Program-made: the position numbers and the translations under genes
Part shown: piece after piece, positions 1-9,560 of the stretch
How the letters are laid out: the number at the start of each line of letters is the position of its first letter
How positions within the stretch are numbered: the first letter of the stretch is position 1
Notes under the pieces: model-generated
What the model was told of the DNA's origin: nothing
Seen by the model: only the letters and a program-made list of their open reading frames with translations
Databases searched by the model: none
Assembly (NCBI GenBank): GCA_002418285.1
Contig: DIDT01000045.1
Span: 138,087-202,086 of the forward strand
Origin: Phycisphaerales bacterium UBA5793
Lineage (GTDB): Bacteria; Planctomycetota; Phycisphaerae; Phycisphaerales; UBA5793
Reading direction: 5' to 3'
DNA: 64,000 bases

Positions 1-213
1 CAGGTTCCGTCCAGCGGCGTTCTTGCCGGCGTCCTTCTGCACGGGACGGGCGATCATCGCACCACTGAACTCAAGCGAGCCCGGGCGCTCCACGAACAGG
101 GAAACCTGAGCGTCTCCGTCAGCGCCATTGTCACTGGCAAGCGTCGCCGGCACCACAGAACTCAAGGCGGCGGTCGCCCCGATTACCAAGTAAGTCATCC
201 TGATTCTGGTCAT
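1..213 (-). CDS. Secreted hypothetical protein (N-terminal part, runs off the left edge)
   Basis: An open frame of 71 codons reads leftward from ATG at 213 to the window edge without a stop. The first 27 residues (MTRIRMTYLVIGATAALSS, ending near LAS) form a typical Sec signal peptide. What follows is an acidic mature start with no recognisable domain. A good ribosome binding site, AAGGAG, lies 11 bases before the ATG and 8 bases before an in-frame GTG at 216, so either codon may be the start. The rest of the gene is outside the window, so no function can be given. Confidence 0.6.
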   Translation of the reverse strand, partial: MTRIRMTYLVIGATAALSSVVPATLASDNGADGDAQVSLFVERPGSLEFSGAMIARPVQKDAGKNAAGRNL

Positions 214-520
214 CACGAGAAACACTCCTTTTTGAAATTCAAAACTGCCCCACGTCCACCGCACCGTCGATTGGCCAGTGGAATCACAAAAATGCCCTTG
301 AAACCATACACCGAACCCCCAAGGCGGCACCGATATTCCGAGGTTTCGGGCCAAAACCGTGGACAGGTAGCCGATTTCTTCTAGGCGGATTACCCAGATT
401 CCCGACCTCGCCCCGGGATTGCCGCCGCAGAAGGGCTGGTAACCCGCACGGCGGGTCTATCATGCCCAAGACCGGTAAGGGGTTCCATGCCCGTCCGCCC
501 GGTGCTGGAGGATCTACTGG
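214..520. other. Intergenic region between divergent genes
   Basis: This 307-base stretch separates the leftward secreted protein from the rightward polyprenyl synthase, so it should hold both promoters. I see no convincing -35/-10 pair, no RNA gene and no open frame with coding character. The start of the synthase is set by GGAGG about 9 bases before ATG 521. Confidence 0.4.
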
Positions 521-1540
521 ATGCCCGGATTGATCGAGCACACCGAGCGCTATCTCCCCATCCGCCTGTTCCTCTCCGGAGAACTCGAGGCCGTCAACGA
601 GATTCTCCGCCGTCAGCTGGCCAGCGACCTCCCCGCTGTTAATGAACTCTGCAGGCATGTCGCTCGATACCAAGGCAAGATGCTTCGCCCCACGCTCACG
701 CTGCTGTGCGGCCTTGCGGCTCGTCCCGGGTCCGCCGGACAAGTGCCGGAAGCGAACCACTCGCTGCGCGTTCTCGCCGCGGTCAGTGAGATCATCCACA
801 TGGCCACGCTCGTTCACGACGACGTGCTCGATGAGTCGAGGCTGAGACGCAACGCTCCAACGGTCAATCACCTGCGCGGCAATGAGATGGCGGTCCTGCT
901 GGGCGACTATCTCATCTCAAACGCCTTTCATCTTTGCTCGACACTCGATCGCCCGGAAATCAACCGGCGCATCGGCGAGACGACCAACGAGCTCTGCTCC
1001 GGTGAGCTGCTCCAGATACATCATCGGGATGACTGGTCCATCGACGAACCAACGTATTTCGCAATTATCGAGCGAAAAACGGCATCGCTGATTAGCTTGT
1101 GCTGCCGCTTAGGTGCTGAGGAAGCGGGCGCCGACCCCGCCGTCGCCGACGCGCTGGCCGCCTATGGCAGCCGAATGGGAGTCGCTTTCCAGATTCAGGA
1201 CGATCTGCTTGATCTGATCGGTGAGGAACGCGTCGTCGGCAAGTCGCTTGGCCGGGATCTGGAAAAAGGCAAGCTGACGCTGCCGATGATCCACTTCTTC
1301 TCCTGTGCCGGACCCACGCAGCGGATGGAGATGCTTGCGACCCTTGCAGACACGGATGCCGAGGCCTGGCCCAGCCGGGTCCGATCATTGCTGCTCTCAA
1401 GTGGGGCCGTGACCAGCGCCCATGATGTGGCAGCGGGTCTCGTCGGGGAGGCGAGGCGCGAGCTGTCTCCCCTGACAGAGTCCCCGGCCCGCCACTTGCT
1501 CGACGATCTGGCGTGCGCGGTCATCACCCGAGCGTCCTGA
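521..1540 (+). CDS. Long-chain polyprenyl diphosphate synthase (trans-prenyltransferase)
   Basis: This 339-aa protein belongs to the all-alpha isoprenyl diphosphate synthase family (IspB/HepT type), which extends allylic diphosphates with isopentenyl diphosphate to make quinone side chains. Both aspartate-rich motifs are present: HDDVLDESRLRR (D100, D101, D104) and QIQDDLLDLIG (D227, D228, D231), followed by the usual KSLGRDLEKGKLTLP stretch. The length is normal for the family. The exact chain length made cannot be read from sequence by eye. The start is supported by GGAGG upstream. It stands alone between divergent and convergent neighbours. The C-terminal 50 residues are less typical but complete. 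Confidence 0.9.
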   Translation: MPGLIEHTERYLPIRLFLSGELEAVNEILRRQLASDLPAVNELCRHVARYQGKMLRPTLTLLCGLAARPGSAGQVPEANHSLRVLAAVSEIIHMATLVHDDVLDESRLRRNAPTVNHLRGNEMAVLLGDYLISNAFHLCSTLDRPEINRRIGETTNELCSGELLQIHHRDDWSIDEPTYFAIIERKTASLISLCCRLGAEEAGADPAVADALAAYGSRMGVAFQIQDDLLDLIGEERVVGKSLGRDLEKGKLTLPMIHFFSCAGPTQRMEMLATLADTDAEAWPSRVRSLLLSSGAVTSAHDVAAGLVGEARRELSPLTESPARHLLDDLACAVITRAS

Positions 1541-1735
1541 CGCCGACAGCGTCGAGAGGTCGATTTCAGTCCTCTCGACAAAATCACGACCCAACCGCCC
1601 CAGTATTGGAATAGGTGTTCGACTTCGCGGGTTGACAGTATCGAGCTTTCCATCCTCACGACCCCCACGAGGCCCGGCGTTCGGCACTGCTGATCGTCGG
1701 GCACTTTTTTTGCCCTTCACATGCCGACAAAGACA

Positions 1736-1767
1736 GCGGCACCCGGGGAGCATCCCGAGTGCCGCTT
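1736..1767. terminator. Strong hairpin between convergent genes, probable terminator
   Basis: The arms AGCGGCACCCGGGG and TCCCGAGTGCCGCT pair in 13 of 14 positions (one G-U, one mismatch) around a 4-base loop. It lies between the 3' end of the polyprenyl synthase (rightward) and that of the S8 protease (leftward), so it probably ends both transcripts. The following T-runs are short on both sides (TTTC rightward, TCTTTG leftward). Confidence 0.6.
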
Positions 1768-1814
1768 TCGCTCAGCAGATTTCTGAACCGGCTCCGATGG
1801 GACCGGCCCGTGGC

Positions 1815-4361
1815 CTACGGACGAACCCGCGCGACGTTGCTGGTGGTGCAGCCACCGGTCTCGACCATCTGCAGATATCCATTGCAGACGGAGTTCTGAC
1901 CCACGTTGCCCGAGACCGACCCACTTCCATTGCCGCTGTTGACTGTGGTCACCAGGCGGATGGCAGCCGGCCCGAGACCCAGCGTGGTGCCGGCGCAGGG
2001 ACCACTTGGAATCGTGGTGCTGCCGGTTGAGGCGGCGAACACCAGACCCATGGAGACACTCTGAGGCGCATCGCTCCAGTTCACGGTGACCTGGCCGGGA
2101 CACGAGCCACTTGTGGCGATTCGCATACCCGCATTGAACCCCTCGATTCCACTGACCACTAAGCCGAACGCCGCGTCCATCTGTGGCGTGTCGGGATAGG
2201 CGTCTTCGTTGACTTCTGACGCGATGACCTCGACAGTCCAGGTCCCCGGCGCCGGGTTCTCAATGAACACGTTTTCTACGGTGTCGATCGTGTTGGCCAC
2301 GCCGCCCGAGGTGGACCAGTTGCTGCTGGCCAGACCGTTGTTGCCCCAGTAGACGGTATTGTTGGGATCGGTCACCTTGAGGGTCAGGTCATTGATGCGA
2401 GCCACGCCACCGGAAGGATTGCCCATCAGATCGCGGAACGCCATGCTGACGCGCAGCGGTCCGCCGCCCTGCCCCACCGAAACCTGATAGTGCGCCGATT
2501 GCAATTCCTGCAGAACGTCCGACTCATCGATGATGAGCATCGTGTCGCGGTTGTCGTAAAGGTAGGTAAGATCGGGCATGCCCCAGCCCTGGTTAAAACG
2601 TGTGAAGTCTCCTCCGCTGTATGGCACGGCGCAGTTGATCATGAGCGCCTTGGCAGTGGCCAGGGCGCAGCGGTCTTCGAAGACGCTGTTGCCGCCGCCA
2701 TAGCCGGGGAAGACCCCTTCGTGCCACATCTGGAACAGCAAGCCGAAGTGGCCGGCGATGATCGGCGTCGCGCCGCTGGTGCCGCCGAACCCAGTCGTAT
2801 AGCTGGTATCGCTGCTGCTCGAGGTGGTAAAGATGCTGTCGTAGAAGTGGGTCAGTTCGGGCTTGATGCGGCCATCGGCCGCCGGTCCCGTGCTGCCACC
2901 GCGACCCCAGTTGTCGTCAGACTTGGTCAGCGTGTTGTGGTGATAGACCCCGCCAACCGACACGATGTTCTTGGCCCACGCCTGCGGACGCGAGTCCTGA
3001 TTGCCTGCGTTGCTCTGCGACTGGCAGATGATCAGGTCGTTGAGGAAAGAGATGTCATCCATCTCCGCCGAAATCGTGGTGTACGTGCGGATGCGCGAGT
3101 TGCCCCAAGAGTTACTCTGGAACACGCCGCGATAGGGACCGTTCGGATCGGTCAGTTCGGCCGTCAGTCCATAGCGATTCTGACTTTGATTGAGCACCAG
3201 GTCATAATCGCAGAAGATCTTGGCTTCAGCATCGGGGAGCATTCCCGTCGCTTGCAAATTGCCTGTGCCGGAGGCAAACACAATGCCAAACGTCGAGGTG
3301 CCGTGACTCGCATCGCCCGAATTCTGTGCGTGGACGACGACTTCACCTTCGAACTGCTGGTGCGTCGCGCGGACGCCGCCATCCATGACCTCCGCTCGCA
3401 CGCCCTGACCCCTCATGCCCAGCGTTGACTCAAGGAAGGTGCCGCCGCCGATCTGGCGAGCGATGTCCATATCGTCCTCCTGGACACTCTGCTCATCAAC
3501 GAAGAGCACTTCGTTCATGCGCAGCACATTGGCCAGTTGAGCTGGATTGAGTGTGGCGCGAACGCGGAACCCCTGCGGAATAGTCTGCAGCACATTGCCG
3601 CCCAGTGCCGCAATGCGATCAGCCACCGCCGCCTGCGGTACGGGGCCGCGGCGCGTCATCATGATGCTGTATTCCACGACATCCTTGCCGATGTCCCGCC
3701 CTTGATCTGCCGGATTGAAGCCCAGCGCCTCCATCGCGCCCTCCTGACCCGCTCCAGGTGCGGCATGGCCATCGGCCTGACCTCCACTCTGGGGGAACAG
3801 TTCCGGAATCAGCTCCGGATCCAGTTTGTACGCGGGATGAAAGGCGCCAACCCACCGCACAAACGGAAGAGCCTCGGCCGCTTCCACCGTGTCATGGTCC
3901 ATCTCGACGATGAACGCCTGATCGGCGACGAACTTGATCAGGGAGATCCCCTCCGCCTCGAGGGCGTGGCGATACGGCTGAATCATCGGGGTTTCGAACT
4001 GCATGAGAAACAGCCGGCTGTCGGAGGTTGCCCGAAGCAGCGGCTGAACGTCCGGTTCGGCTGCCAGTGGGTCAAAGGACGCGTACTTCAGGCGGACCGT
4101 GGGAGAAACTGGTCGTTCCACCGCAACATTGCAGCCATCCAGGCTGATCGAATAGGTCGGGACCAGCTCACCCGTGGCCGTAGCCTCATCCCAGAGGCTC
4201 ACCACCACGTCTGAGCCGGGTACAGCAATGGCCCGCACCACCTGCTGCTGTGTGGCGGCCTGTTCCACCGTGTCGGCAACGAAGCCGAACCCGCCCGCCA
4301 GCGGCAACGAGAGCCCTACGGACAGCAATCGACTTGTCGTCCACGTCATCTTGGTTCCCAT
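1815..4361 (-). CDS. Secreted S8 (subtilisin-like) serine peptidase with four-cysteine C-terminal module
   Basis: The 848-aa protein begins with a signal peptide (LLSVGLSLPLAGGFGFVA). The subtilase triad is visible as D327 (EVMDGG), H353 (SHGTSTFG) and S529 (GGTSGATP), with the oxyanion asparagine in QSNAGN near 454. Residues about 40-310 form a long N-terminal region before the catalytic domain, likely a propeptide or inhibitor-like part. A beta-sandwich-like P-domain region follows the catalytic domain (about 600-745). The last about 100 residues are a cysteine-rich module (SCPG, PCAG, CNGYLQ, CTTSNV) also found at the end of the 25.0 kb protein. The next gene upstream (4676-7201) is a close paralog with a different C-terminus. 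It is likely an extracellular protease; the substrate is unknown. Confidence 0.88.
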   Translation of the reverse strand: MGTKMTWTTSRLLSVGLSLPLAGGFGFVADTVEQAATQQQVVRAIAVPGSDVVVSLWDEATATGELVPTYSISLDGCNVAVERPVSPTVRLKYASFDPLAAEPDVQPLLRATSDSRLFLMQFETPMIQPYRHALEAEGISLIKFVADQAFIVEMDHDTVEAAEALPFVRWVGAFHPAYKLDPELIPELFPQSGGQADGHAAPGAGQEGAMEALGFNPADQGRDIGKDVVEYSIMMTRRGPVPQAAVADRIAALGGNVLQTIPQGFRVRATLNPAQLANVLRMNEVLFVDEQSVQEDDMDIARQIGGGTFLESTLGMRGQGVRAEVMDGGVRATHQQFEGEVVVHAQNSGDASHGTSTFGIVFASGTGNLQATGMLPDAEAKIFCDYDLVLNQSQNRYGLTAELTDPNGPYRGVFQSNSWGNSRIRTYTTISAEMDDISFLNDLIICQSQSNAGNQDSRPQAWAKNIVSVGGVYHHNTLTKSDDNWGRGGSTGPAADGRIKPELTHFYDSIFTTSSSSDTSYTTGFGGTSGATPIIAGHFGLLFQMWHEGVFPGYGGGNSVFEDRCALATAKALMINCAVPYSGGDFTRFNQGWGMPDLTYLYDNRDTMLIIDESDVLQELQSAHYQVSVGQGGGPLRVSMAFRDLMGNPSGGVARINDLTLKVTDPNNTVYWGNNGLASSNWSTSGGVANTIDTVENVFIENPAPGTWTVEVIASEVNEDAYPDTPQMDAAFGLVVSGIEGFNAGMRIATSGSCPGQVTVNWSDAPQSVSMGLVFAASTGSTTIPSGPCAGTTLGLGPAAIRLVTTVNSGNGSGSVSGNVGQNSVCNGYLQMVETGGCTTSNVARVRP

Positions 4362-4675
4362 TTCACTCTCCAGTATGAGTCCATTGAGTCATCACTACGA
4401 CACCGCGCGGTGCATCCGGACCTCCGGATGCGCGCAAAAACCATTCCGAGATGTATCGAACATACCTGAAAACCCGGTTCCACGCCAGGAGATTCCCAGC
4501 CAATCTGTCTTTTCTCCCGTGTCAGCTGGATTCCGTTTCCCCATTACCCGCCAACGCCTTACCGGTCTGGCGCCGATCGGATTCGAGAGTCCCATGCTCG
4601 CCCCAAGAAAGAACCCCGCAGGCCGGTGGGCCCGCGGGGTTGCAGATGTGTCCAAAACGCGAGAGTTTCCTGCGA
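4362..4675. other. Gap between the two tandem protease genes
   Basis: This 314-base gap carries a terminator hairpin for the upstream protease at 4612-4641 and must contain the promoter of the downstream protease, because the hairpin separates their transcripts. I found no convincing promoter boxes and no other gene. Confidence 0.4.
4612..4641 (-). terminator. Rho-independent terminator of the second S8 protease
   Basis: The outer arms AACCCCGC and GCGGGGTT and the inner arms GGCC and GGCC pair around a GGTG loop. On the minus strand the hairpin is followed by CTTTCTT. It sits 34 bases after the stop of the 4676-7201 gene. Confidence 0.65.
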
Positions 4676-7201
4676 TTACTCGATGGTCTGATCGATGACA
4701 TTGGACTTGCGCTGGAACTCCGCCGCCTGCATCCAGACGTGCCTTCCCACGGCGTTTCGTGGGATGTGCGTGCGAAGCAGCGCGTGACCATTCTCATCGG
4801 CCGTCCGGATTCCCGCCAAAGCGGGGCTGGCCAGGTCGAGATTGACATCCAGTTGCGAAACGTACGTGCTGCCGGGTCCGACCAGGCTGTAAATGAAGGC
4901 GACCGTTTCGCCGGGCGTCGCCGCGAACACCTCGGCGTCACCGTTCACGCCCGCGACCCAGCGCGAGACCTGCAGCCGCATCGGAATCTCACCGATGCCG
5001 GACGCGACGAGCGCGAAAGTTGCATCAGTTTCGGGTGTGGCGAGGTAGCCATCCTCATTGATCTCCGATGCGATGACTTCGATCGTCCACGTTCCCGCTT
5101 GCGGGAGTTGAACAAAGACGTTTTCGACCGTGTCCACTGTGTTGGCGCTGCCGCCGGGCGAAGTGAACATGTTGCCGAGCATACCGTTGTTGCCCCAGTA
5201 GACGGTGTTGTCCGGGGCTGTGACCTTAAGACTCAAGTCATTGATTCGAGCGACCTGCGAGTTGGGATCACCCATGGGATCCGGGAACACCATGGTGACC
5301 TTGAGCGCCGGCGAGCCGGGGCTGACCTCCACCTGGTAGCTCTGCGATTCAAACTCCTGCAGCTGCACATCCTGATCGACGATCAGCATGCGATTGGCCT
5401 GGTCCAGAAGGTATCGCAGGTCGGCCATGCCCCACCCCTGCTTGACGCGGGAGTGATCATGGCTCTCACCATTAAAGGCGTACTGCTCGGCGCTGTTGAG
5501 CATGATGGCCTTGGCTGTCGCCATGGCCGGGCGATCTTCGAAGACAGAATTGCCTCCGCCGTAGCCCGGGAAGACGCCTTCATGCCACATTTGGAACATC
5601 AGCCCAAAGTGCCCCGCCGTGATGGGCGTGGCGCCGCTCGTGCCGCCGAACGAAGAGGTGTAGCATGTATCACAACTGCTCGACACGGTGAAGATGCTGT
5701 CATAGAAGTGTGTGAGGTCGGGCTTGATGCGACCGTCGGCGGCGGGACCAATGCTGCCACCGCCACTCCAGGCATCATCGTCCTTGGTCAACGTATTGCG
5801 GTGGTAGACGCCTCCCACGGACACGATGTTCTTCGCCCAGGCCTGCGGTCGCGAATCCTGATTGCCCGCGTTGCTCTGCGACTGGCAGATCAGGATGTCA
5901 TTGAGGAAGAGCAGGTCGTCCATCTCCGCGGAAATCGTGGAATAGGAACGAGTCCGGCCGTCGCCCCAGGAATTACTCTGAAACACCGCCCGGTACGGTC
6001 CGTTCGGATCAACGAGTTGCTGCGTGTGGACATAGCGGTTTGGTGATGGATTCCACAGGGCCATGATCTTTGCCTCGGCATCGGGCAGCATACCCGTTGC
6101 CTGCACGTTGCCGGCGCCTGAGCCGTATACGATGCCTGAGGTCGATGTGCCGTGACCGCCGCCAATACCTGACGAGCCATGCCATAGCGTGGGTGGATCC
6201 TGGAAGTCCTGGTGGGTACTGCGCTGGCCGTCATCCATGACTTCGCAGCGCACGCCCTGCCCGGTAAAGCCGAGCGAGTCCCGCACGAGATTGGCGCCGC
6301 CGATCTCGCGGGCAATATCCATGTCCGTACCCTTCTCACCGGGCACATCAATGTAGAGGACTTCATTCATCCGCGCGACCGCCTTGACCTGGTCGGGCGT
6401 CAGCGTCGCGAGAATGCGGAAGCCCTCTGGAATCTGCTGGCTGACGATACCACCCAGCGCCGCGATGCGCTGCGCGACGATGTTCTGCGGAACCGGGCCG
6501 CGGCGCGTCATCATGATGCTGTACTCGACCCCTTCAACTTCCGGGGCGGCCCCCTCAAACGCAAGGGCGTCGCCTTGGCGCGCCGGCTCGTTCGCCGCGT
6601 CGATCGCGGCGGCCTGGCCGTAGCCAGGTGCGATAAGTTCGGGAATAAGTTCAGGGTCGACCTTGTAGGCCGGGTGCATCGCGCCAACCCAGCGCACGAA
6701 CGGCAGTTCCTTCACGGTCTCGACGGCGTCACTGTCCATCTCGACGATGAAAGATTGACTGGCGACGAACTTGAGCATCGAGGCGCCCGCTTCGGCCATG
6801 GCGGTGCGATACGCATCGATCAACTGCGTCTGGAACTGCACGAGGTACAGCGTGTTGCCCGCATCAGCTCGAAGCACCTGCGGGACTTCCGGCTCAAAGG
6901 TCAGCGGGTCGAAAGCCGCATACTTCAGACGAATCGTCGGTGATACGGACCGCTCGACATTCACCGCCGTTCCGTCAAGGCTGATCGAGTAAAACGGGAT
7001 TCGATCCCCCGTAGCGCCGACGACGTCCCACAATCTCACAACGGCCGTTGATCCGGGAATGGCGATTGTGGTCACCGCCGCATCCGTCTGGTCGATGGCG
7101 CACTCGACGCCGTCTGCCGCCCAGCCGAACGCACCCGCGAGCGGCAACAGCAGACCGACGGAAAGAAATCGAGTCCGCATCCACATCACCTTGTTCCCCA
7201 T
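4676..7201 (-). CDS. Secreted S8 (subtilisin-like) serine peptidase, paralog with TYVSQLDV C-terminal module
   Basis: The 841-aa protein has a signal peptide (FLSVGLLLPLAGAFGWAA) and the triad D323 (EVMDDG), H350 (GGHGTSTSG) and S522 (GGTSGATP). It aligns with the neighbouring protease almost end to end: both contain VRWVGA.HPAYK, EYSIMMTRRGPVPQ, DPNGPYR and QSNAGNQDSRPQAWAKNIVS. The pair is therefore a tandem duplication. The last about 100 residues differ completely: here a module with TYVSQLDVNLDL, ADENGHALL and KSNVID, related to the ends of the 14.9-17.3 kb and 20.2-22.8 kb proteins. Its own terminator follows. A secreted protease of unknown substrate. Confidence 0.88.
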   Translation of the reverse strand: MGNKVMWMRTRFLSVGLLLPLAGAFGWAADGVECAIDQTDAAVTTIAIPGSTAVVRLWDVVGATGDRIPFYSISLDGTAVNVERSVSPTIRLKYAAFDPLTFEPEVPQVLRADAGNTLYLVQFQTQLIDAYRTAMAEAGASMLKFVASQSFIVEMDSDAVETVKELPFVRWVGAMHPAYKVDPELIPELIAPGYGQAAAIDAANEPARQGDALAFEGAAPEVEGVEYSIMMTRRGPVPQNIVAQRIAALGGIVSQQIPEGFRILATLTPDQVKAVARMNEVLYIDVPGEKGTDMDIAREIGGANLVRDSLGFTGQGVRCEVMDDGQRSTHQDFQDPPTLWHGSSGIGGGHGTSTSGIVYGSGAGNVQATGMLPDAEAKIMALWNPSPNRYVHTQQLVDPNGPYRAVFQSNSWGDGRTRSYSTISAEMDDLLFLNDILICQSQSNAGNQDSRPQAWAKNIVSVGGVYHRNTLTKDDDAWSGGGSIGPAADGRIKPDLTHFYDSIFTVSSSCDTCYTSSFGGTSGATPITAGHFGLMFQMWHEGVFPGYGGGNSVFEDRPAMATAKAIMLNSAEQYAFNGESHDHSRVKQGWGMADLRYLLDQANRMLIVDQDVQLQEFESQSYQVEVSPGSPALKVTMVFPDPMGDPNSQVARINDLSLKVTAPDNTVYWGNNGMLGNMFTSPGGSANTVDTVENVFVQLPQAGTWTIEVIASEINEDGYLATPETDATFALVASGIGEIPMRLQVSRWVAGVNGDAEVFAATPGETVAFIYSLVGPGSTYVSQLDVNLDLASPALAGIRTADENGHALLRTHIPRNAVGRHVWMQAAEFQRKSNVIDQTIE

Positions 7202-7496
7202 GATTCACTCCCATTCTTGATGACAAATCCACGTAACGAATAGTTAGAGCTGACCTGTTCAAACGCGCAGGCAGCGGACGAGTCCACGCGGAACCGAGGC
7301 AGGCGCACCGCGACTTGCGCAGAATACAGCATGATCGCCTCAAGTACAACCAAAACCCTCACGAAAACCGTGGTATTCCGCAAATAATGGTCACAGATGT
7401 CAATCTGGGAAAACAAGACCGGCGCGAAGACAGCTTGGCACATCCTGATCAGCAAGTGAAGTGCATTCGATTCCTCGACCAATGTTCTCCCCGATA

Positions 7497-9077
7497 TCAG
7501 GCTCTCGGTCCAGCTGCTCGAACTTCTGCCGGCAGGTCGAAGGTGGCGTCGTTGTCGCGGAACCGCTTGGCGAGTTCATGAGCCCTGGTGTCGTACGCGG
7601 TCTTATCCCGCCACGTGGCTCGCGGATGAAGCACATCGTTGGGCACACCCTTGACCGAGTCAGGGATGGCGAGACCGAAGATCCGGTCGGGTGTGAACTG
7701 ACCACTGCCCATCGTTCCATCGAGGATCGCCGAAACCATGGCCCGCGTGTAGGCCAGTTTGAATCTCTTGCCGACACCGTAAGGTCCACCGGACCAACCC
7801 GTGTTGAGCAGCCAGACCGTGGCGCCGTACGTGTCCACGCGCTCGGCAAGCATGTCGGCGTAGACCTTGGGAGGACGCGGAAGGAATGGACCGCCAAAGC
7901 ACGGGCTGAAGTTGGGTTGAGGTTCAGTCACCCCCGCTTCAGTCCCGGCGAGTTTCGAGGTGTAACCGTTTACGAAGTAGTACATCGCCTGCTCGCGCGT
8001 TAGCTTCGACACCGGAGGGAGCACGCCAAACGCGTCCGCGGTGAGGAAGATCACGTTCTTGGGATGCCCCCCGACTGACGGGATCTGCGCATTGGGGATG
8101 TACTGCACAGGGTAAGTTACGCGCGTGTTCTCGGTCAGTGAGCCGTCGTCGTAATCCGGACGGCGACGATCGTCGAGCACGACGTTCTCGAGGACCGAGC
8201 CGAAACGGATCGCATTCCAGATCTGCGGCTCGCCCTCTTCGGAGAGGCGAATGCACTTGGCGTAGCAGCCGCCTTCAAAGTTGAATACCCCCCTGTCGGA
8301 CCAGCCGTGCTCATCATCACCGATCAGGCGGCGGTCCGGATCGGCCGAGAGGGTCGTTTTGCCCGTGCCGGACAATCCGAAGAAGAGGGCGACGTTGCTC
8401 GGATCGTTCGCGGCTACATTGGCCGAGCAGTGCATGGGAAACACGCCGCGCGCCGGGAGGTCGTAGTTCATCGCATAGAAGATGCTCTTCTTGATCTCGC
8501 CGGCGTAATGCGTGCCGAAGATCACGACGATGCGCCGCTCGAGCGACTGAAGCACGCCAATTGGGCTGTTGAGTCCGAGTTCTTTCCAGTCATCGACGGG
8601 CATGTTGCAGACATTGATGATGGTCCAGTCCGCCTTGATGGACGCTGCCTTGCGATCATCGGCTGGCGGGATGAAGAGCGTGCGGGCGAAGAGGCTGTGC
8701 CAAGCCTGCTCGGTGATGACGCGCACCTGCAGACGGTTGGCCTCATCGGCGCCGGCGCTTCCGCGGAACTCGAAGACATCCTCGCGCTGCTGGAGGTAGT
8801 CGATCGCGCGACTCAGCAACTCGTCAAAGTGATCGGCGGAAATGCGGCGATTCACCTTGCCCCACCAAATCGAGTCATGAATGCCCGGCGTGTCCTCGAG
8901 GAACTTGTCGTTGGGGCTGCGACCGGTGCGTTCACCGGTGAGGCAGTTGAGCGCGCCGTTGGCGGCAAGCGTTCCTTCGCCTCGTCGTATGGCCTCTTCG
9001 ATCAGTTGAGCGGGCGGAAGATTCAGATGGACCTTGACGCCGGTGAGCTGGCTCGGAAAAGTGGTAAGCGTTGGCAT
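7497..9077 (-). CDS. pckA: Phosphoenolpyruvate carboxykinase (ATP)
   Basis: This enzyme decarboxylates and phosphorylates oxaloacetate to PEP with ATP, the entry step of gluconeogenesis. The 526-aa protein shows the kinase-1a P-loop GLSGTGKTTL (about 234-243), the kinase-2 and metal segment LIGDDEHGW (251-259), the PEPCK segment TGRSPNDKF near 51, and the NTGWSGGPYGVGKR stretch near the C-terminus, all expected for the ATP type. Length matches the family (about 530 aa). ATG 9077 is preferred over an in-frame TTG at 9122 because the family begins close to this residue. The final residues (LPAEVRAAGPRA) end normally. It stands alone. Confidence 0.95.
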   Translation of the reverse strand: MPTLTTFPSQLTGVKVHLNLPPAQLIEEAIRRGEGTLAANGALNCLTGERTGRSPNDKFLEDTPGIHDSIWWGKVNRRISADHFDELLSRAIDYLQQREDVFEFRGSAGADEANRLQVRVITEQAWHSLFARTLFIPPADDRKAASIKADWTIINVCNMPVDDWKELGLNSPIGVLQSLERRIVVIFGTHYAGEIKKSIFYAMNYDLPARGVFPMHCSANVAANDPSNVALFFGLSGTGKTTLSADPDRRLIGDDEHGWSDRGVFNFEGGCYAKCIRLSEEGEPQIWNAIRFGSVLENVVLDDRRRPDYDDGSLTENTRVTYPVQYIPNAQIPSVGGHPKNVIFLTADAFGVLPPVSKLTREQAMYYFVNGYTSKLAGTEAGVTEPQPNFSPCFGGPFLPRPPKVYADMLAERVDTYGATVWLLNTGWSGGPYGVGKRFKLAYTRAMVSAILDGTMGSGQFTPDRIFGLAIPDSVKGVPNDVLHPRATWRDKTAYDTRAHELAKRFRDNDATFDLPAEVRAAGPRA

Positions 9078-9281
9078 GGGTGAGATCTCTTTCGCGTTGG
9101 TGTCGACCGCCGATGCAATCAACGGAATCAGTCGTCCGCTGTGTTTGAGAATGGTTCAAACGATAGGCTGTTTACTGCAAATGGTCGGTTTCGGGACGGC
9201 GTCAAGGTGCGGTGAACGCCCGGCTTTGGTCGAATTGAGGCCCATGCCCGACCGGAAACCGCCCCACCGCGTTTGACTTCA

Positions 9282-9310
9282 TTGACCATTCTTCCGCGTT
9301 GTGCTACCTT
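9282..9310 (+). promoter_or_regulatory. Candidate sigma70-type promoter for tRNA-His
   Basis: TTGACC at 9282-9287 and TACCTT at 9305-9310 are separated by 17 bases and lie about 60 bases before the tRNA. Both boxes match the sigma70 consensus at four or more positions. This is a by-eye match only. Confidence 0.4.
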
Positions 9311-9368
9311 TTTGTTCGACCTCGCGCGATCGACCCTCCTGCAAACGGACTCGGCCCCGCGCGTCGAT

Positions 9369-9443
9369 GGCGACCGTAGCTCAGTTGGTTAGAGCACCTG
9401 GTTGTGGTCCAGGGGGTCGGGGGTTCGAGTCCCCTCGGTCGCC
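9369..9443 (+). tRNA. tRNA-His (anticodon GTG)
   Basis: The acceptor stem GCGACCG pairs with CGGTCGC, the D arm begins GCTCAGTTGG, the anticodon stem CCTGG/CCAGG encloses TTGTGGT with anticodon GTG at 9404-9406, and the T arm is GGGGGTTCGAGTCCCC. The extra 5' G at 9369 opposite C73 (9443) is the tRNA-His identity pair. CCA is not encoded. Nothing suggests use as a phage attachment site here. Confidence 0.95.
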
Positions 9444-9560
9444 CTTTTCCTTCAAGAGCCTTGAGGCGTTCCGACACCGAGGCTTCGAGCCGACGGGCGC
9501 ATCGCGTCGTCCTCAACCCCGGTCCCTTGATGCCTGAGCACCTTGGTCTTTAATCCCGCC

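Noticed and set aside
4451..6046. A 531-codon rightward frame opposite the second S8 protease
   Set aside because: The protease frame contains the full catalytic triad and a signal peptide; the rightward frame has no recognisable features.
9369..9443. tRNA-His as a prophage or island attachment site
   Set aside because: No integrase or repeat of the tRNA 3' end was seen within reach, and the genes after it are ordinary chromosomal genes.
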